NCBI GenBank assembly: GCA_963770635.1
Contig: CAVYQI010000005.1
Coordinates: 124,001 to 188,000, forward strand
Direction: 5' to 3'
DNA: 64,000 bases
Origin: DASZIT01 sp963770635
Lineage (GTDB): Bacteria; Actinomycetota; Acidimicrobiia; Acidimicrobiales; RAAP-2
The notes beneath the pieces were generated by a model. That model was not told where the DNA came from, made no database searches, and saw only the letters and a program-made list of their open reading frames with translations. This document shows positions 60,601 through 64,000 of this stretch, piece after piece (position 1 is the stretch's first letter; the number at the start of each line of letters is the position of its first letter). The position numbers and the translations under genes are program-made.

Positions 60601-61467
60601 GTGGACGCTGAACCTGTGGGTGGGGAGCCGGGGGAGGTCACCGGCGGAGAGCCGGGCCCGGAGATCGTCGGCGGAGAGCCCGAGCCGGCCCCCTTCGTCT
60701 TCCCCCACGACCACCGAGACGGCTGGGAACCCGGAGCGCCTTCGATCCGGGCCATGGGGCCGAGCGCCATCTTCGGCGCGGTAATTCCCTTGGGGGTGTA
60801 CTACCTGGTTCGCCGATATGTCGGCGGTGACGCCCCGGCCCTGGCCCTGGCCGGGGTGCCGGCCGCCTTGTGGGTGACCATCGAATGGATTCGCCAGCGG
60901 AGGATCGACCCGATCGGGGCCATCGTGCTGTTCGGCTTCATCGCCGGGCTGCTGGTGTCCTATGCCCTCGGGGGGAGCGCCTTCGTGCTCAAGGTCCGTG
61001 ACTCGGCCTTTACCTCCCTGTTCGGGCTGGCCTGTCTGGTCTCGCAACTTGGCGGGCGCCGGCCGATCATCTTCTACATCGGCCGGGCTCTCTCCGCCGG
61101 TGACGACCCCGTCCGCCGGAAGGCGTTTGACGGGCTGTGGGAGATGGCCCCGGCCCGGGTCCTGTTCGGGATGATCAACACTGCCTGGGGGGTCGGGCTC
61201 ATCTGCGACGCCGCCGCCCGGGTCCTGTTGGCACTGGTCCTCCCCACCGGCCCGTTCCTGGCCGTATCCCCGGTGGTGGGCGGGGTGTTCATCGGGGGGC
61301 TGTTGTTCTTCACTGTCTGGCTCTCCAAGTGGGGACGGAACCGGGCGGAGTCGGCCATGGATGCCGACGTCCCGGAGGGCGCCGGGACCCTGCGGGGGAT
61401 GCTGCACTATCGCCGGGTCAACGCGGCGGCGGCGTCCGACGGCATCGCGGTTCAGAATCCGGGCTGA
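60601..61467 (+). CDS. VC0807-like/DUF3159-like membrane protein
   Basis: The protein has about 288 residues. The first 45 are Gly/Glu/Pro-rich and disordered. Then come about six membrane helices, including 'IFGAVIPLGVYYLVRRYVGG', 'PIGAIVLFGFIAGLLVSYAL' and 'VVGGVFIGGLLFFTVWLSKW'. The arrangement with 'GGRRPIIFYIGRALSAGDDP' resembles VC0807 family proteins, which are also related to actinobacterial DUF3159. Function unknown. GTG 60601 is chosen from the upstream hexamer; ATG 60592 is nearly equivalent. Confidence 0.75.
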   Translation: MDAEPVGGEPGEVTGGEPGPEIVGGEPEPAPFVFPHDHRDGWEPGAPSIRAMGPSAIFGAVIPLGVYYLVRRYVGGDAPALALAGVPAALWVTIEWIRQRRIDPIGAIVLFGFIAGLLVSYALGGSAFVLKVRDSAFTSLFGLACLVSQLGGRRPIIFYIGRALSAGDDPVRRKAFDGLWEMAPARVLFGMINTAWGVGLICDAAARVLLALVLPTGPFLAVSPVVGGVFIGGLLFFTVWLSKWGRNRAESAMDADVPEGAGTLRGMLHYRRVNAAAASDGIAVQNPG

Positions 61468-61554
61468 CTCGACCGGCCGGGTGGACCGCAGCCACATCGG
61501 CTGCCTACCTGCCGTGATGGCTGGTCAAATCCCAGACACAGCCGCCGCCTTGCC

Positions 61555-61560
61555 TATAGT
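61555..61560 (+). promoter_or_regulatory. -10 hexamer TATAGT before the small membrane protein operon
   Basis: TATAGT would start a transcript near 61567, about 55 nt before the SD-led GTG 61623. No convincing -35. Confidence 0.4.
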
Positions 61561-61622
61561 TGCCGGAGGCGAGATCCCCACGACGGCGATGGGCCGGGGG
61601 ACGGCGACACCCGAGGAGAACC

Positions 61623-61988
61623 GTGACCCCAGGCCGTAAGGACAACGACAAGGGCACCGGCCGGATCCAGGCCATGGGTGGCGAGACCCTGCAATTGGTC
61701 GTCGACTACGTCAAGCAGGAGACCCTCCAGCCGTTGAAGGGTCTGGGCCGTTTCATCGTCTTCGGGGTGGCCGGGTCGGTGGTGCTGGCCATCGGGCTGG
61801 GGATCGTGGCCGTGGGGTTGCTCCGGGTGCTGCAGGGGGAGACCGGAAGCACCTTCGCCGGCAACTGGTCGTGGGTTCCGTACCTGATCTGCCTGGTGGC
61901 GGTGGTGGCGGTGGCCACCCTGGCCGTGTTGGCGATCAAACGGGGCTCGGGACGGCGGCAACTCGAACGAGAAAAGGAGACAGCATGA
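61623..61988 (+). CDS. two-span membrane protein, phage-holin-superfamily-like
   Basis: The 121-residue protein starts at GTG 61623 with SD 'GAGGAG' 4 nt upstream. Two membrane spans: 'FIVFGVAGSVVLAIGLGIVA' and 'YLICLVAVVAVATLAVLAIK'. The N-terminal cytoplasmic stretch 'TLQLVVDYVKQETLQPL' is amphipathic. The layout resembles the PF07332-type (Holin_X/DUF1469) proteins common in actinobacteria. It overlaps the next gene (ATGA). Function unknown. Confidence 0.72.
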   Translation: MTPGRKDNDKGTGRIQAMGGETLQLVVDYVKQETLQPLKGLGRFIVFGVAGSVVLAIGLGIVAVGLLRVLQGETGSTFAGNWSWVPYLICLVAVVAVATLAVLAIKRGSGRRQLEREKETA

Positions 61989-62197
61989 GCCCGGTATCGG
62001 GAACCATCACCCGCGACGACATCGAGGCCCGCTTCCGCGAGCTCAATGGCGAGGTCGGCACCGAGGTCGAGGCGGCCCGATCCAAGCTGTTGGTGGCCGG
62101 GGCGGCGGCGGTGGTGGTGGTGATCACCATCGCCTTTTTGGCCGGTCGCCGGCGTGGGCGGAGCCGTTCGACGGTGGTCGAAGTCCGGCGGATCTGA
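61985..62197 (+). CDS. small single-span membrane protein
   Basis: The 70-residue protein has an amphipathic N-terminal helix ('ITRDDIEARFRELNGEVGTE'), one membrane span ('LLVAGAAAVVVVITIAFLAG') and a basic end ('RRRGRSRSTVVEVRRI'). ATG 61985 overlaps the previous stop. Similar proteins sit beside holin-like genes in other actinobacteria. No known function. Confidence 0.72.
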   Translation: MSPVSGTITRDDIEARFRELNGEVGTEVEAARSKLLVAGAAAVVVVITIAFLAGRRRGRSRSTVVEVRRI

Positions 62198-62200
62198 GCC

Positions 62201-62416
62201 GTGGAGCGCATCCTCCGCTATCTGGTGAAGAACGGGTTCCGCCGCGGCTTTCGGGGTGAGCACCCGATCTGGTTCGTGGTCGGGGTGTCGGCGTGGTTGC
62301 TCATCCGGGCCCGCCGCCACGACGATGACGTCGTCTACCGGACGGTCCTCCGTCCCGGTGAGCGGCTGGCGGTGGTGACCCGGGATCCGGGTTCCGCCGA
62401 ACCGCCCGGCGATTGA
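62201..62416 (+). CDS. small protein, hypothetical
   Basis: The 71-residue protein starts at GTG 62201, 3 bp after the previous stop, and contains one weak membrane segment ('PIWFVVGVSAWLLIRARR') with basic flanks and a C-terminal 'VVYRTVLRPGERLAVVTRDP'. Conserved-looking spacing in a coupled operon supports it. Its stop overlaps the TTG of trmI. Function unknown. Confidence 0.65.
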   Translation: MERILRYLVKNGFRRGFRGEHPIWFVVGVSAWLLIRARRHDDDVVYRTVLRPGERLAVVTRDPGSAEPPGD

Positions 62417-63288
62417 CCCCGGTGGGCGAGGGCGATCGGGCAACGCTCCGCGACGGCGAACGGGTCCTGCTGGTCGACGCCAAGGAGCGTCAGTATCTGA
62501 TCACCCTGCGGGCCGGTGCCACCTTTCACACCCACATGGGCATCGTGGGCCACGACGACCTGATCGGCGCGGCCGATGGATCCACCGCCACCGGCAGCAC
62601 CGGGCGACGGTTTCTGGTGGTCCGCCCGACGCTGTCGGATGTAGTGCTGAAGATGCCCCGCGGGGCCCAGGTGATCTACCCGAAGGACCTGGCCGCCATC
62701 ATGGTGCTGGCGGACATTGCCCCGGGGGTGTCGGTGCTGGAGGCGGGGGTGGGATCGGGGGCATTGTCCATGGCTCTCCTGCGGGCCGGGGCGGAGGTGG
62801 TCGGCTATGAGTTGCGGGAGGACTTCGCCGAACGGGCTCGAGCCAATGTGGAGGCACTGGTGGGGGAGCGGCCGCGCTACCGGGTCGAGATACGCGACGT
62901 CTACGACGGGATCGAGGAGCGGGGACTCGATCGGATCGTCCTCGACCTGCCGGAACCATGGAGGGTGCTGCCGCATGCCGAGGTGGCGATGCGCCCGGGC
63001 GGCATCCTCTGCTGCTACCTGCCCACCATCAATCAGACATCGGAACTGCGCAACGCACTCGGGCACTCCGCCTTCGGGATGGCCTCCACCGTCGAGGTCC
63101 TCTACCGCACCTGGCACGTGGAGACCCGATCGGTTCGCCCCGACCATCGGATGGTGGGGCACACCGGCTTTCTCACCACCGCCAGGCTCCTGGTGCCGGA
63201 CGCCAATGCGGCTCCCTACAACGCCAAGAAGTATGCCGCCTACCCCGAAGGTGAAGCCGAGTTGGCCGACGAACCCGACCCGATCTGA
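62413..63288 (+). CDS. trmI: tRNA (adenine-58-N1)-methyltransferase TrmI
   Basis: The 291-residue class I SAM methyltransferase modifies A58 in the T-loop of tRNAs. N-terminal beta domain, then 'QVIYPKDLAAIMVLADIAPG', SAM motif I 'VLEAGVGSGALSMALLRAG', 'LDRIVLDLPEPWRVL' (motif IV) and 'GGILCCYLPTINQ'. TTG 62413 overlaps the preceding stop; GTG 62422 is an alternative. In actinobacteria trmI sits beside the proteasome-associated ATPase gene, as here. Confidence 0.94.
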   Translation: MTPVGEGDRATLRDGERVLLVDAKERQYLITLRAGATFHTHMGIVGHDDLIGAADGSTATGSTGRRFLVVRPTLSDVVLKMPRGAQVIYPKDLAAIMVLADIAPGVSVLEAGVGSGALSMALLRAGAEVVGYELREDFAERARANVEALVGERPRYRVEIRDVYDGIEERGLDRIVLDLPEPWRVLPHAEVAMRPGGILCCYLPTINQTSELRNALGHSAFGMASTVEVLYRTWHVETRSVRPDHRMVGHTGFLTTARLLVPDANAAPYNAKKYAAYPEGEAELADEPDPI

Positions 63289-63318
63289 TGGTCCGTCGGT
63301 TCCGGCGGGCGGGGCGTC

Positions 63319-63334
63319 ACCCCGGGGCCGGGGT
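63319..63334. terminator. short GC-rich hairpin between convergent trmI and ferredoxin
   Basis: ACCCCGG-GG-CCGGGGT is a 16-bp perfect palindrome ending at the ferredoxin stop codon. The loop is very tight and there is no U-run, so a terminator role is tentative. Confidence 0.35.
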
Positions 63335-63570
63335 CAGCTCTGCTCGATGAAGATGCACTCGCCGGGGCACTCCTCCGAGGCCTCCACGACGGCGTCTTCG
63401 AGGTCGCCGGGCACGCTGGCCATCCCGGCCGAACCGCCCGGCTCGTTCTTCACGTCGGCACCTTCCTTCACGTAGGCAAGGCCGTCATCCAGCAGCGTGA
63501 ACACGGCGGGAGCGATCTCTTCGCAGAGACCATCCCCGGTGCAGAGATCCTGGTCGATCCAGACCTTCAT
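63334..63570 (-). CDS. ferredoxin (bacterial 3Fe-4S type)
   Basis: The 78-residue protein starts at ATG 63570 ('MKVWIDQDLCTGDGLCEEIA') with SD 'AGGAGAG' about 10 nt upstream. The cysteine pattern C-x5-C followed by C-P in 'EASEECPGECIFIE' fits single-cluster ferredoxins that feed cytochromes P450 and related oxygenases. The same ferredoxin lies between trmI and the ARC/Mpa ATPase gene in many actinobacteria. Electron partner unknown. Confidence 0.9.
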   Translation of the reverse strand: MKVWIDQDLCTGDGLCEEIAPAVFTLLDDGLAYVKEGADVKNEPGGSAGMASVPGDLEDAVVEASEECPGECIFIEQS

Positions 63571-63598
63571 CAGTTGCGACTCTCCTACGTCCATTCCG

Positions 63599-63616
63599 GT
63601 CCACAGCATTGTGGAC
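63599..63616. promoter_or_regulatory. inverted repeat, possible operator upstream of ferredoxin
   Basis: GTCCACA-GCAT-TGTGGAC has perfect 7-bp arms and lies 29 nt upstream of the ferredoxin ATG, in a 282-bp divergent intergenic region that otherwise shows only a plus-strand TTGACA (63641) and TATGGT (63820). Confidence 0.5.
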
Positions 63617-63819
63617 GGCCGACACGGTGGTTCCGGCGGGTTGACAGCGCCAAACGCCCGCTGCCAGACCCGAAGGGCCTGCAACCCGTGGCCTCCATGC
63701 TATCCCGAACCGCCCTGGGCCCCAGTCGATGCCTGTGGCCAGCGGGGCAGGCGCATCCGGGTGGCGCCGGGTCGCGTCGGGTGGGGCAGGGTGGCGCATG
63801 ATCCGGCCAACCTCCGGTG

Positions 63820-63825
63820 TATGGT
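63820..63825 (+). promoter_or_regulatory. -10 hexamer TATGGT before the ARC/Mpa-like gene
   Basis: TATGGT ends 5 nt before ATG 63831. That ATG opens a 12-codon frame closing at TGA 63867-63869, overlapping the GTG 63853 frame. Confidence 0.4.
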
Positions 63826-63852
63826 CGCCAATGAGGAGCCCAGACAGGAGAG

Positions 63853-64000
63853 GTGATTCCGACGACTGATCCGGAGAACGCAGAGGACCGGCTCGGGCCG
63901 GGCGATGGGATGGAGAGCGATGATCTCGCCACCTTGAGGCTCCGCGCCCAGGAGGCAGAAGAAGAGGTCACGCTGCTCCGGCGGCGCCTCCAGGAGAGCC
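63853..64000 (+). CDS. arc: proteasome-associated ATPase (ARC/Mpa) start, cut by window edge
   Basis: Only 49 codons are present: an acidic beginning ('TTDPENAEDRLGPGDGMESD') followed by a heptad-rich helix ('LRLRAQEAEEEVTLLRRRLQ') typical of the N-terminal coiled coil with which ARC/Mpa rings capture pupylated proteins. The AAA+ part lies outside. The identity rests mainly on this coiled coil plus the trmI-ferredoxin neighbours. Start unclear: GTG 63853 has a very close purine run; ATG 63831 could be the true start if one extra base lies between. Confidence 0.6.
   Translation, partial: MIPTTDPENAEDRLGPGDGMESDDLATLRLRAQEAEEEVTLLRRRLQES

Noticed and set aside
1..64000. Mobile element, prophage, CRISPR or defence island
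   Set aside because: No transposase, integrase, terminal repeat pair, tRNA-associated junction, spaced direct repeats or defence-type proteins were seen; gene content and base composition are uniformly core-like.

Overview
The window is G+C-rich chromosomal DNA from an actinobacterium, most likely an uncultured member of the Acidimicrobiia. The evidence is the core-gene order (pdxS-pdxT-yebC-ruvCAB, yajC-secDF-relA-hisS-aspS-rarA and DUF948-DUF6167-alaS-ruvX-mltG-aroE), a mycothiol synthase (mshD), a PimA-like mannosyltransferase, a polyprenol-phosphate mannose synthase, and a trmI-ferredoxin-ARC/Mpa locus at the right edge. The 42-residue 'GYWLVASDGG' repeats fitted to a secreted peptidase also point there. 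I see no rRNA, tRNA, CRISPR array, phage or insertion sequence. No gene-free stretch exceeds 300 bp; the longest are 63571-63852 (282 bp) and 2396-2659 (264 bp).

Layout. 1-4.1 kb: end of a glycosyltransferase, an M48-like membrane protein lacking one zinc ligand, divergent MarR/YceI genes and an extradiol dioxygenase. 4.1-11.1 kb: PLP synthesis (pdxST), yebC, Holliday-junction processing (ruvCAB) and queuosine (queA, tgt). 11.1-14.7 kb: the Sec auxiliary complex yajC-secD-secF behind a possible 10-codon leader. 14.7-21.8 kb: relA, hisS, aspS, rarA. 21.8-24.4 kb: a secreted S53 peptidase. 24.4-32.7 kb: alaS cluster, aroE, a RodA-type protein and a bifunctional-nuclease-domain protein. 32.8-41 kb: a second SEDS protein, a YbhN-like flippase-type protein, an AI-2E family exporter, Ppm, a two-component system and a hydrolase. 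41-48 kb: a MerR-menG-menF operon, MaoC, VIT, mshD, nth, YoaK. 48-51.5 kb: fused isobutyryl-CoA mutase IcmF. 51.6-60.6 kb: his operon (D-C-B-H-A-F, a GroES-like gene, I) running into trpE and ygfZ. 60.6-64 kb: small membrane proteins, trmI, ferredoxin and the start of an ARC/Mpa-like ATPase.

Two window-wide patterns matter. First, many starts not buried in an operon have a TANNNT hexamer (usually TACANT, TAGNNT or similar) ending only 5-9 nt before the start codon. This is the signature of leaderless transcription, and I used it to choose several starts. Second, otherwise well conserved genes are broken by single-base indels in three zones: -1 at 9.2-17.3 kb, +1 at 36.6-41.6 kb, and about 30, mostly +1, between 53.5 and 58.7 kb. 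Correcting one base restores the conserved protein each time I worked it through, so I read these as uncorrected sequencing errors rather than gene decay, and I annotate these genes as intact CDSs with frame breaks noted.
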